A stretch of 64,000 nt of DNA from Methylococcales bacterium (GTDB taxonomy: Bacteria > Pseudomonadota > Gammaproteobacteria > Methylococcales > Methylomonadaceae): positions 28,607 to 92,606 of the forward strand of contig JAURYI010000108.1 in assembly GCA_030654015.1 (NCBI GenBank), written 5' to 3'. Numbering within the stretch: the stretch's first letter is position 1; the number at the start of each line of letters is the position of its first letter. Position numbers and translations under genes: made by a program. The notes beneath the pieces were generated by a model. The model ran no database searches, was not told the DNA's origin, and saw nothing but the letters and a program-made list of their open reading frames with translations. Below, piece by piece: positions 37,311-45,753 of this stretch.

Positions 37311-38585
37311 TTATTGCAGAACTTCTAACTGTACTCTGCGGTTATTAGCACGACCTGCCTCCGTCTCATTGGTATCAATAGGACGGGTTAAGCCGTAACC
37401 ATGCGGAACCAGTTTATGCGGCCCGCGAATCCGTTTGTTCAGGTAATCGGCTACTGCGTTAGCACGACGTACTGAGAGCTTCAGGTTATGTGCCGCTGAT
37501 GCGGTGTTACTGGTATGCCCTTGCACTTCGATGGTCAGATTTGCAAAGTTGGCGGTAATATCAGTCGCCAATTTATCCAGCAACGCGAAGTATTGTGGTT
37601 TTATTTCACTGCGATCATTATCAAACTTCACGTCCACAATCCAGCAACCCAATCTATTAACAGGTGTGCCTTTGATAGTGTTAGGGCATTTATCATTACA
37701 ATCGTTGACTCCATCACCATCGGAATCAAGTTGTGAACAGTCTATATTAACAGCGGGCGGCTTGGGCACGGGTGTTAATAACAAGGCTCTGACAAAATCT
37801 TTCATGCCATCCGTTGTGGATACTCTTTCTGCGGTGACACTATACGGCTGACCGCACGCTGCTGCACTAGCAATTTTGGTCAGTTCAACCAATTCATCTC
37901 TGCCGGATTCTTCACTTTCTTGACCTGTCCAGACGTTATATACGCACAATCTGTCGCCGTATTTTTGCTTTAAGGCGGCTACCGCTGCGTCGCCTTTTGC
38001 ACCTAAGGAATAAGTGGAATCCAGCAATCCATCGCTGACAATCAACAATGAAATATTGCCTTTAGTGCCTGATAAATCGGCATCTGTTTTATCAAGAGCT
38101 TCTGTAATATGTGAGCGGCCATGAGAACAGGCGATAGTATCTACTGCGGTATTAAACGCCTCTTTTGAATAAGAGGTGGGAGCTTGATGCAGATAAGTAT
38201 CGCCCGTCTGGTCACAGTATCCGTAACCGAAACTGCGAATACTGGTGGTAATGGGTTTTAAGGAAGAGGCGGAATCAGCAATCGTTTGGTTGATTCTGTG
38301 CAGAACTTCTCTTTGCACTTCCAGTTTGTTCGGCAGGTTATTGGCTTTATAGCCTGCTTCACCCTCATAATCTTCGGTTGTTGATGACGAGGCATCAAAC
38401 ACCACAAACAGATTGTTTGCTCGCTGCACATAGTTACCCGAAGTGATATATGGCGTTATACTGTCAACTTTAACCGCATTGAAGACAGTTTTATCTTGCA
38501 GAACATCCATCGTGGTCGTTGACACTGCGCAGCCGGACAGCACCAAAATAGTACTAATAATGGCTGTTAAAAAGGTTTTTCGCAT
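37311..38585 (-). CDS. OmpA-family lipoprotein with vWA-like and TSP3 segments
   Basis: 424 residues from ATG at 38585, chosen for its GGAG site and clean lipoprotein signal; the frame reaches 38627. Lipobox LSGC with C19. Residues about 55-290 resemble a von Willebrand A domain with MIDAS-like DASSST and LLIVSDGLLD. A calcium-binding thrombospondin-3-like repeat follows (DSDGDGVNDCNDKCPNT), then an OmpA C-terminal peptidoglycan-binding domain (VEVQGHTSN-type IEVQGHTSNTASAAHN and RRVQLEV). Outer-membrane anchored and wall-bound; adhesive or surface-sensing role is possible but unproven. Confidence 0.85.
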   Translation of the reverse strand: MRKTFLTAIISTILVLSGCAVSTTTMDVLQDKTVFNAVKVDSITPYITSGNYVQRANNLFVVFDASSSTTEDYEGEAGYKANNLPNKLEVQREVLHRINQTIADSASSLKPITTSIRSFGYGYCDQTGDTYLHQAPTSYSKEAFNTAVDTIACSHGRSHITEALDKTDADLSGTKGNISLLIVSDGLLDSTYSLGAKGDAAVAALKQKYGDRLCVYNVWTGQESEESGRDELVELTKIASAAACGQPYSVTAERVSTTDGMKDFVRALLLTPVPKPPAVNIDCSQLDSDGDGVNDCNDKCPNTIKGTPVNRLGCWIVDVKFDNDRSEIKPQYFALLDKLATDITANFANLTIEVQGHTSNTASAAHNLKLSVRRANAVADYLNKRIRGPHKLVPHGYGLTRPIDTNETEAGRANNRRVQLEVLQ

Positions 38586-38775
38586 GGTAAATACTCCATA
38601 AGTTAATAAATCGACACGATAAAACAATCTGTTTTAGCACCGAACACTGCTTTGAAGTCTAGCACTATCTTATTTAATTTAAATAGCTAATGTATCTTTA
38701 ATCTGTAGCATGGAATAATAAGCCCTATTAATACCAGCGACATTCGCTCACGAACCTACTATCAATACTACAATC

Positions 38776-40185
38776 ATGACGACAACAACACGATTTGCTC
38801 CTAGTCCTACAGGTTATCTCCACGTCGGTGGTGCGCGTACCGCGCTTTTTTCGTGGCTTTATGCGCGTAAACATGGCGGTCAATTTATTTTGCGTATCGA
38901 AGACACCGATTTAGAACGCTCTACGCAAGAATCGGTCGATGCTATTTTGCAGGGCATGACGTGGTTGGGGCTGGAATACGATCAAGGGCCGTTTTATCAA
39001 ACCCATCGTTTTGACCGTTACAAGGACATTATTCAGCAATTATTGGATCAGGGAGATGCCTATTATTGCTATTGCAGTAAAGACGAACTGGAGCAGTTGC
39101 GTACTGAGCAAATGGCAAACAAAGAAAAACCGCGTTATAACGGTAAATGTCGTGACTTGCCCGCACAACCCGAAGATGAGCGCGAAAGAGTTATCCGTTT
39201 TAAAAACCCAACCGATGGCGCAGTCACTATTCCCGATTTGGTCAAGGGTGACATTGTGGTCGGCAATAAAGAACTGGATGATTTGATTATTGCGCGTGGT
39301 GATGGCACACCGACTTACAATTTAACGGTCGTGGTTGATGATATGGATATGCAGGTGACGCACGTTATTCGTGGTGACGATCATATCAACAACACACCAC
39401 GACAAATGAATATCCTCAAAGCCTTAAACGCGCAATTACCCAAATACGCGCATTTACCGATGATTTTAGGCTCAGATGGCGCACGTTTATCCAAACGTCA
39501 TGGTGCGGTCAGTGTCATGCAGTTCCGTGATGATGGTTATTTACCCGAAGCCTTGTTGAATTATCTGGTGCGTCTGGGCTGGTCGCATGGCGATCAGGAG
39601 ATTTTTTCGATTGATGAAATGATTGAATTTTTTGAACTGGACAATGTGAACGGTTCAGCATCCACGTTTAACATGGAAAAGCTGTTATGGCTCAACCATC
39701 ACTACATCATGCACAGCGACCCTGCGCACGTTGCGCGGCACTTAAGCTGGCATATCGGGCAACTGGGTATAGATCCGACGGAAGGTGCGGATTTGGTTGA
39801 TGTCGTTAAAGCACAACGCGAACGCTGTAAAACGCTGGTAGAAATGGCGGCGGCAAGTGTTTATTTCTATAAAGACTTTGATAGCTACGACGAAAAAGCC
39901 GCAAAAAAGAACTTTACTCAGGGTTCAGATGAGGTATTGGCAAAACTGCATGAGGAGTTTTCTGCCGTTACTTACTGGAATGGCGAAATTTTACATCACG
40001 TTGTACACAATGTTGCCGAAACGCTGGAACTGGGCTTGGGAAAAGTAGCGCAACCCTTGCGTGTCGCGGTGTGCGGCTCTGCTGTGTCACCTGCTATTGA
40101 TGTCACTTTAGCGTTATTGGGCAAAGAAAAAACCCTGAATCGCCTGCAAAAAGCCATTAAACACATCAAAGCGACAAATAAATAG
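38776..40185 (+). CDS. gltX: Glutamyl-tRNA synthetase
   Basis: 469 residues. Class I synthetase with HIGH-equivalent HVGG ([17 protein letters not shown], residues 7-23) and KMSKS-equivalent LSKRHG (near 238). Standard length. No good Shine-Dalgarno is visible before the ATG. Immediately followed by tRNA-Ala and two tRNA-Glu genes, the substrates of this enzyme; a separate promoter for the tRNAs overlaps its stop codon. Confidence 0.97.
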   Translation: MTTTTRFAPSPTGYLHVGGARTALFSWLYARKHGGQFILRIEDTDLERSTQESVDAILQGMTWLGLEYDQGPFYQTHRFDRYKDIIQQLLDQGDAYYCYCSKDELEQLRTEQMANKEKPRYNGKCRDLPAQPEDERERVIRFKNPTDGAVTIPDLVKGDIVVGNKELDDLIIARGDGTPTYNLTVVVDDMDMQVTHVIRGDDHINNTPRQMNILKALNAQLPKYAHLPMILGSDGARLSKRHGAVSVMQFRDDGYLPEALLNYLVRLGWSHGDQEIFSIDEMIEFFELDNVNGSASTFNMEKLLWLNHHYIMHSDPAHVARHLSWHIGQLGIDPTEGADLVDVVKAQRERCKTLVEMAAASVYFYKDFDSYDEKAAKKNFTQGSDEVLAKLHEEFSAVTYWNGEILHHVVHNVAETLELGLGKVAQPLRVAVCGSAVSPAIDVTLALLGKEKTLNRLQKAIKHIKATNK

Positions 40186-40213
40186 TAGACAGAAGCGGCA
40201 AATGGCGTATAAT
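40186..40213 (+). promoter_or_regulatory. Promoter of the tRNA-Ala/Glu/Glu cluster
   Basis: -35 TAGACA (40186-40191), 16-base spacer, -10 TATAAT (40208-40213), ending 16 bases before tRNA-Ala. It begins directly after the gltX stop codon. Confidence 0.7.
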
Positions 40214-40229
40214 ACCCGTTCTTTACAGC

Positions 40230-40305
40230 GGGGCCATAGCTCAATTGGTAGAGCGCAACACTGGCAGTGTTGAGGTCAGCGGTTCGATTCCGCTTGGCTC
40301 CACCA
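40230..40305 (+). tRNA. tRNA-Ala (anticodon GGC)
   Basis: 76 bases including encoded CCA. Acceptor stem GGGGCCA/TGGCTCC (one G-T pair), D arm GCTCAATTGGTAGAGC, anticodon stem CAACA/TGTTG with loop CTGGCAG (anticodon GGC), T arm AGCGG-TTCGATT-CCGCT. Confidence 0.95.
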
Positions 40306-40336
40306 AAAAGTAAAAGTGTTATAAAAATAGTTTTAG

Positions 40337-40412
40337 GTCCCCATCGTCTAGCGGCCTAGGACACTGCCCTTTCACGGCGGTAACAGGGGTTCGAACCCCC
40401 TTGGGGACGCCA
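40337..40412 (+). tRNA. tRNA-Glu (anticodon TTC), copy 1
   Basis: 76 bases with encoded CCA. Acceptor stem GTCCCCA/TGGGGAC, anticodon loop CTTTCAC (TTC), T loop TTCGAAC between GGGG and CCCC stems. Identical in sequence to copy 2. Confidence 0.96.
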
Positions 40413-40491
40413 ACTATTTTACTAAGTGGCACAGCAGTATTTTTCAGCGTCAGTCATTATTGACTGATTAGGTCTGACTAAACCAGTTTTA

Positions 40492-40567
40492 GTCCCCATC
40501 GTCTAGCGGCCTAGGACACTGCCCTTTCACGGCGGTAACAGGGGTTCGAACCCCCTTGGGGACGCCA
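40492..40567 (+). tRNA. tRNA-Glu (anticodon TTC), copy 2
   Basis: Identical to copy 1 over its whole length, 155 bases downstream. The spacer holds a small hairpin (CAGTCA...TGACTG), perhaps a processing signal. Followed by a terminator. Confidence 0.96.
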
Positions 40568-40575
40568 AATAATAG

Positions 40576-40602
40576 AGGGCTATCAATTGATAGCCCTTTT
40601 TT
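40576..40602 (+). terminator. Rho-independent terminator of the tRNA cluster
   Basis: Stem AGGGCTATCA/TGATAGCCCT followed by a T run, eight bases after the second tRNA-Glu. Confidence 0.9.
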
Positions 40603-40708
40603 ATGCCTGTCGATTTCATCCATGCGTAAAATCATCTATCGTCGTGTGCTATCTTGATTATAATCATACGTTCAAATCCACACACTGATTGACCATGCAA
40701 CCGCGACT

Positions 40709-41665
40709 ATGAGCGATCCAGCCCAACAACTCTTGCGCCAACTGATTTGTGATTACGGCATTGACCTTGCCCGCGATCCGCAAAGACTGAACGCGCTCTT
40801 AAAAGACCATGCACGCGGACAATTCAAACGAGAAATTTTTTTATGCGTACAGGCGGCACGCGAAGGCATTGTATTGGATCTGCAAAATAACCAGCACCTG
40901 CCGTTAGACGCGCTGTCTATCCGTCTTATCAAGCAACTACAGGAAGATTATGGTCTCGATAATCAAGCCGCACACTGGACGATAACCGCGTGGCTTGCCG
41001 CGCTTAATTTAAGCAATACACTGCCTGTACCCGTAACCCCTGCGCCCCTTCCTGTCATTGTACCAACACCCGTTCCACCTGCCATACCTGCGTTGACAGG
41101 TATCAACACGCCCTCACAAACCAGTCCGCTCACAAGAGTACAACCCTCGCAGGATGATACCGATCTCACCATCCTCATTGAAGACAGTCTCGCGTGGTTT
41201 AAAAGTCTGCTGGGCTGGCAGCAACACTATATGAATAATGGTGACGGCACTGTCACGGATACTCGAACCGATTTACAATGGATGCGTTTTTCTCTGGGGC
41301 AATACTGGGATGGTAAAACCTGTGCTGGTAGAGCGATTGAATGTACGCTACAAGAGGCATTAACTGCTGTTCAGCAACTCAATAACAACAGAAGTCTTAA
41401 TTGCGGCTACTCTGATTGGCGCATTCCCACTTGGGATGAACTGAACAGTATTCGCGGAAAAGGTGCTAAGGTCATTGATACAAAAGCCTTTCCTAATACG
41501 CCCGACAGCCGCTTCTGGACAATAACAGAAAGCACCAGCCTTGATTTAACAGGATCAACCGATAAACGCTTTTATACCGTCAACTTCAATCGTTTCAACT
41601 CCCATTACTCCTTTGGAACCGCTCTGGCATACGATATAAAATATACCCGCTTGGTGCGCGTGTAA
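40709..41665 (+). CDS. DUF1566 (Lcl-type) protein with shared N-terminal domain, first of tandem pair
   Basis: 318 residues. Residues 1-105 are the helical N-terminal domain shared with the proteins at 41729 and 24657 (DYGIDLARDPQRLNALLKDH, then KREIFLCVQAAREGI). A Pro/Thr-rich linker (about 110-155) follows. Residues about 170-318 are a DUF1566/Lcl C-terminal domain with TRTDLQWMRFSLGQ, DWRIPTWDEL and a C-terminal YTRLVRV. No signal peptide, so probably cytoplasmic. Function unknown; the N-terminal domain may be a protein-protein adaptor. Tandem paralogue follows after 63 bases. Confidence 0.85.
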   Translation: MSDPAQQLLRQLICDYGIDLARDPQRLNALLKDHARGQFKREIFLCVQAAREGIVLDLQNNQHLPLDALSIRLIKQLQEDYGLDNQAAHWTITAWLAALNLSNTLPVPVTPAPLPVIVPTPVPPAIPALTGINTPSQTSPLTRVQPSQDDTDLTILIEDSLAWFKSLLGWQQHYMNNGDGTVTDTRTDLQWMRFSLGQYWDGKTCAGRAIECTLQEALTAVQQLNNNRSLNCGYSDWRIPTWDELNSIRGKGAKVIDTKAFPNTPDSRFWTITESTSLDLTGSTDKRFYTVNFNRFNSHYSFGTALAYDIKYTRLVRV

Positions 41666-41728
41666 TAAATCCTCTGTTCCAGCCTATAATCGCTTAAACA
41701 CCGCCTTCAACTGAGTTAATCATTCATC

Positions 41729-42589
41729 ATGAACAATCAAGTGCGACAACATTTATTTCAAGTGATTAATGACTACGGCATTGATGTTGCCAAAGATTTA
41801 CGACGATTAGAATCCTTACTGAAAGATTACACACAGGGGCAATACAAACGGGAAGTTTTTTTGTGCGTACAAGCAGCGCGAGAAGGCGTAATAGATGCTT
41901 TGCTGAACAATAAACACCTGCCCTACGAAATGCTGGCGGCGCGTTTAACCAAACAACTGCATGAAGATTATGGGCTGGATTTACACGCCGCAAAATGGGC
42001 AGTAGGCAGTTGGGTGGTGGTGCTGGGTTTAACCAAAAAATTTCCAGCTCCAAAACCGCCCGTTATCACACCGCCTCGTCATCTAAACCCTTCACCACTG
42101 ACGCAAACGCCGCCAATAAAGAGCCAACCGACACTCACACACCACAAGCCGATTGTGGTACAAAAATTAGTGGCTAATCGCTATTCGGATCAGAATGACG
42201 GCACGATTGTAGACACAAAAAAAAATTTACAGTGGATGCGTTTCGCGCTGGGGCAGTCATGGAATGGCAAAATCAATCTCAGCGAAGCCAAGCGATACAA
42301 CTGGCAGGAAGCACTGAATGCCACCGATGAACTCAATCAGACAGGCGGCTTTGCAGGTTATACAGACTGGCGCGTACCGACCATTGACGAATTAAAGACT
42401 CTGATTGAGCGCGGTAAAAAACCTGCTATCAATCACGCCATGTTTCCCGCTACGCCGCTGTCCTTATTCTGGTCATCCACCGTAGCGGTCAATGTCAATA
42501 ATTCCGCGTGGGCGGTGTATTTTTATGGCGGCAGTGCCTATTGGTATGGCAAAACCAGTTATTATTATCTTCGGCTGGTGCGGGATTAA
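41729..42589 (+). CDS. DUF1566 (Lcl-type) protein with shared N-terminal domain, second of tandem pair
   Basis: 286 residues, same layout as its neighbour: N-terminal domain at 1-105 (DYGIDVAKDLRRLESLLKDY, KREVFLCVQAAREGV), a Pro-rich linker (about 107-145), and a DUF1566 domain (KKNLQWMRFALGQSWNG, DWRVPTIDELKTL, ending YYYLRLVRD). N termini are far more alike than the linkers, indicating gene duplication followed by divergence. Function unknown; inferred to work with the cyclase-bearing relative. Confidence 0.85.
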   Translation: MNNQVRQHLFQVINDYGIDVAKDLRRLESLLKDYTQGQYKREVFLCVQAAREGVIDALLNNKHLPYEMLAARLTKQLHEDYGLDLHAAKWAVGSWVVVLGLTKKFPAPKPPVITPPRHLNPSPLTQTPPIKSQPTLTHHKPIVVQKLVANRYSDQNDGTIVDTKKNLQWMRFALGQSWNGKINLSEAKRYNWQEALNATDELNQTGGFAGYTDWRVPTIDELKTLIERGKKPAINHAMFPATPLSLFWSSTVAVNVNNSAWAVYFYGGSAYWYGKTSYYYLRLVRD

Positions 42590-42695
42590 AAGGATGGAAG
42601 TTGATATAAAAATCAGGCAGTGGTCAATACTGTAGCTGTTTTTTCAGCGAAACCAGCCTCTAGCAATTCAACCTAAAAAGCGTACGGCATTGCAC

Positions 42696-43139
42696 TCATT
42701 TTTTATCCTCGGTGTTTGGTAAAAAATCAGCGTTTAATGTTTGTTCTAATGTCCAAGCGCACACCGTGGGAAACACGTTTTCATCTATCCCTGTTTCCTT
42801 GACTGCTTGGATAACGGCAAAAGGATAATTTTCTAAAAAACAGCTGTCTATTTCACGTTTTAAACTTGGGTTATCACGAAGTATTTTAATAATGCGCAAC
42901 CGCTGTTCTTTAATCGTCAGCTCCCAACTTTTACCGCGCCTTACGGGTTGATATTGCCATTTAAGCAAATGCGTTATTAATACTGTCAGGCGGCTTTCCA
43001 ATGCCCTTTTTTCGCTTCTGCCCATTGCTTCCACTTCCTCTATCAGATTTTCAATATCTACGTCTTGCCAGTCTCCAGCTTTCAAAAGCTCCGCCTGTTC
43101 CACTGTCCAGCCGTAATAGTCTGATTGGTAATTAATCAT
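42696..43139 (-). CDS. DUF29 family protein
   Basis: 147 residues. Starts MINYQSDYYGWTVEQAELLK and continues with NLIEEVEAMGRSEKRALESRL, both typical of DUF29, then HLLKWQYQPVRRGKSW and helical C terminus. DUF29 proteins are common in cyanobacteria and methanotrophs, usually as single genes of unknown function. No operon partner here. Confidence 0.88.
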   Translation of the reverse strand: MINYQSDYYGWTVEQAELLKAGDWQDVDIENLIEEVEAMGRSEKRALESRLTVLITHLLKWQYQPVRRGKSWELTIKEQRLRIIKILRDNPSLKREIDSCFLENYPFAVIQAVKETGIDENVFPTVCAWTLEQTLNADFLPNTEDKK

Positions 43140-43333
43140 CTCTTCGCCCCTAGGGTTGTCTGGTATTTTTGGTCGTTTTTTAGCACTGGTATTTTGTCAA
43201 TACCCTTCCAGCGTTGATGCTTCATTCTGTGCCGTAGCGGCTGGTGAGTGACTTGGAATACACACCTGCGTTGGTATTCCATCATCTCAATCTATCAAAA
43301 AGCACTCAAGGTTTATACCCAGTCGTATTAAAT

Positions 43334-44464
43334 CTAACGCTTACCCATCACATCAAGATAAACATCCAACGTACGCTGGGCAATATCGTTCCAATCATAT
43401 CGCTGTGCTACCCAAGCGCGACGTGCTTCTCTGTCTTCCAAGGTCAACGACCGTCCGACAAAATCGCGGATTTTTTCTGCCAACATTACCGCATCACCCA
43501 TAGGAAAATACTGCTCTTCTGGCAAACCGATTTCTACATTCGCCGATATATCACTGGCAATCACAGGCAAGCCATAACTCAATGCTTCCAACATCGCAAT
43601 CGGCATTCCTTCATGTGACGACGGCAAAACAAATAAATGCGCATGAGCAAATAATTCACTCAAGCTCAAGCCGCTTTGAAAGCCCGTACACAAAACATTC
43701 GGTGTGTTTTCAATCGCCGCTAATACGGAATGCGTATAGGCATTAGGATGGTCTGCTGCACCAACAATGACTAACTTCCATTCATCAGGCAGATTCGCTA
43801 AACGAAACGCCTCGATTAAATCCAGATGGCGTTTTTCGGCAACTAAACGACTGACTAATAAAACGTATTTTTCAGGTTGCAATCCAAATTGTTGCAAACT
43901 GTCGATACTGGAAGGCAATTCAGGCAACGTCACGCCATTGGGAATTAATGTACTCTGTGCATGATGTTTATCAAAGTTATGCTGTTGCAGACGTTTAGAA
44001 ATAACAATGCTGGCATTGGAGCAACGCATTCCGAAAAATTCACCTGCTTGCAGAACGATTTTCGCCAATCGCCCCCAACTGTCACGCTCATAATCAATGC
44101 CGTGTGTGGTCATGATTACTTTTAACCCCAGCAAACGCGCCAGCGGTGTCCAGAACGCAGGCCCCATTGATTGAATATGCAGAATGTCGGGGCGGTTTAT
44201 AAGACCTGCATACAACACTCCCACCAAGCTATGCAAAATAGTTTCCAAGGATTTGGTGCGCGGCGACCACAGATTATGAAAGCGCACGCCACGCCATGAC
44301 TTGCCTATCTCTTTAGGTTGATAAGGTGAACGGGTAATGACATGAATATCACAGCCTAACTCGACCAGTATCGGGCAAATATTTTCCGCATGAACTTCAA
44401 CACCGCCCTGCACATGAGGAAAACCGCGCAAGCCCATCCACATCACGGATAATTGCTTACTCAC
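43334..44464 (-). CDS. GT4-family glycosyltransferase
   Basis: 376 residues from GTG at 44464, which has GGGGG seven bases upstream; overlaps the upstream glycosyltransferase by eight bases. GT-B fold: N-terminal MWMGLRGFPHVQGGVEVHAE with the Gly-rich donor loop, and C-terminal sugar-nucleotide site SSHEGMPIAMLEALSYGLPVIASD (E-x7-E region). Retaining transfer from a nucleotide sugar; acceptor unknown. Forms a two-gene unit with the next gene upstream, likely for a surface polysaccharide. Confidence 0.88.
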   Translation of the reverse strand: MSKQLSVMWMGLRGFPHVQGGVEVHAENICPILVELGCDIHVITRSPYQPKEIGKSWRGVRFHNLWSPRTKSLETILHSLVGVLYAGLINRPDILHIQSMGPAFWTPLARLLGLKVIMTTHGIDYERDSWGRLAKIVLQAGEFFGMRCSNASIVISKRLQQHNFDKHHAQSTLIPNGVTLPELPSSIDSLQQFGLQPEKYVLLVSRLVAEKRHLDLIEAFRLANLPDEWKLVIVGAADHPNAYTHSVLAAIENTPNVLCTGFQSGLSLSELFAHAHLFVLPSSHEGMPIAMLEALSYGLPVIASDISANVEIGLPEEQYFPMGDAVMLAEKIRDFVGRSLTLEDREARRAWVAQRYDWNDIAQRTLDVYLDVMGKR

Positions 44465-45686
44465 AATCAACCCCCATACTGCGATATAACTCAATCAACC
44501 GCTCCCGATACCGCGCGGCAGTAAAATCCTGCTCTACCCATTGTCGTCCTGTTTTACCCATTGCCAATACTTCGGCATCGGACATCGCACTAAATTCGCG
44601 TAGTTTGACCGCTAACGCTTCCACATTGCCACTGGGAAATAATGCTCCTGTTTCACCCTCGCGCACCAGCTCAGGAATACCGCCAATATCGGCACCAATC
44701 ACAGGACGTTCTAAGGCGTAGGCTTCCATCACACTCATCGGTGCATTTTCATACCATTCTGAGGGCAGTACCATCGCTCGTGCCGCACTGATAGTATCCG
44801 TTAATGCCGCCCCTGTTTTGTAGCCTAAAAATTCAACATCCGCATTCAGGCTTTGAGCAAGCTGGCGTAATTTTTCTTCTTGCGGGCCTGTACCGACAAT
44901 CCAGCCTTTCACACCCGCCAAGGCAATGGCACGAATAAAAGTCGCCAAACCTTTTTCCGGTCCCAAGCGTCCGAAGTAGATAAATTCCTTACCCACCTTG
45001 TCGTGCGGCACAAATTCACGCGCATCAACGAAATTAGGAATATAAACAAATCGTTCACGCGGCCAACCCCATTCGACCATTTTTTCTAAATAATAGCGGC
45101 TAGGTGTCACAAATTTATCCACGTCATTCGAGTAACTGCCCAGCAACCGCTGAATGGCAGTCTCCACCATAATGACCGATGATAATAACCGTGATTGCTT
45201 AATACACTTGTGTATCGCCACGTTCCAAATCTTGCCACCTTTACACCGCTCACAAATACCATCATGCGTCAGCATTTCATAAGACGGACAGGCAACTTTT
45301 AAATCATGCAGCGTCAATACGGTAGGAATGCCCATTGCTTTGAGCTTGCCAAAAATAGCAGGTGAAATGTGATGATAGATATTATGAGCGTGAGCGATAT
45401 TAGGCTGCACTTTCGTGGCTAATTCAGCGATTTTTTTCCGCGCTTCAAAGGAATAAATGATTTTTGTGGTGTTGGTGATTTTCTGCGCCAGTGAATAATC
45501 CCGCCCGAACTCTATTTCCTCAACAAAATAATCCTGCCACTCAGAGGCTAAATTTTGCGGATGCTGCATCGCAAAAGGCACAACCCGCCAACCAATTTCT
45601 TCAAACAACCGATTCTGCTCTAAAAAAACGACTTCTGCACCACCACGGCGGTAGTAATAGTTGTTGATGGATAATAACGTCGGCAT
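44457..45686 (-). CDS. GT4-family glycosyltransferase
   Basis: 409 residues from ATG at 45686 (MPTLLSINNYYYRRGGAEVV), preferred over a TTG four codons upstream. GT-B fold with N-terminal YRRGGAEVVF and C-terminal PSEWYENAPMSVMEAYALERPVIGAD. A CPSYEMLTHDGICERCKGG segment with four cysteines in the first half is typical of a subset of these enzymes. Coupled to the downstream GT4 gene by an eight-base overlap. Confidence 0.88.
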   Translation of the reverse strand: MPTLLSINNYYYRRGGAEVVFLEQNRLFEEIGWRVVPFAMQHPQNLASEWQDYFVEEIEFGRDYSLAQKITNTTKIIYSFEARKKIAELATKVQPNIAHAHNIYHHISPAIFGKLKAMGIPTVLTLHDLKVACPSYEMLTHDGICERCKGGKIWNVAIHKCIKQSRLLSSVIMVETAIQRLLGSYSNDVDKFVTPSRYYLEKMVEWGWPRERFVYIPNFVDAREFVPHDKVGKEFIYFGRLGPEKGLATFIRAIALAGVKGWIVGTGPQEEKLRQLAQSLNADVEFLGYKTGAALTDTISAARAMVLPSEWYENAPMSVMEAYALERPVIGADIGGIPELVREGETGALFPSGNVEALAVKLREFSAMSDAEVLAMGKTGRQWVEQDFTAARYRERLIELYRSMGVDCE

Positions 45687-45753
45687 ATTGGTTTCCAATG
45701 TAAAAGGTTAATGGTTTACAAGCTGTTTAACGGCACAATTTTATACCGTACAA

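Noticed and set aside
40337..40567. Tandem tRNA-Glu genes as an integration (att) duplication flanking a mobile element.
   Set aside because: Only 79 bases separate them, with no integrase or cargo; simple tandem duplication is enough.
43244..43618. 124-codon rightward frame.
   Set aside because: Mostly antisense to the 3' end of a clear GT4 gene; low-complexity translation.
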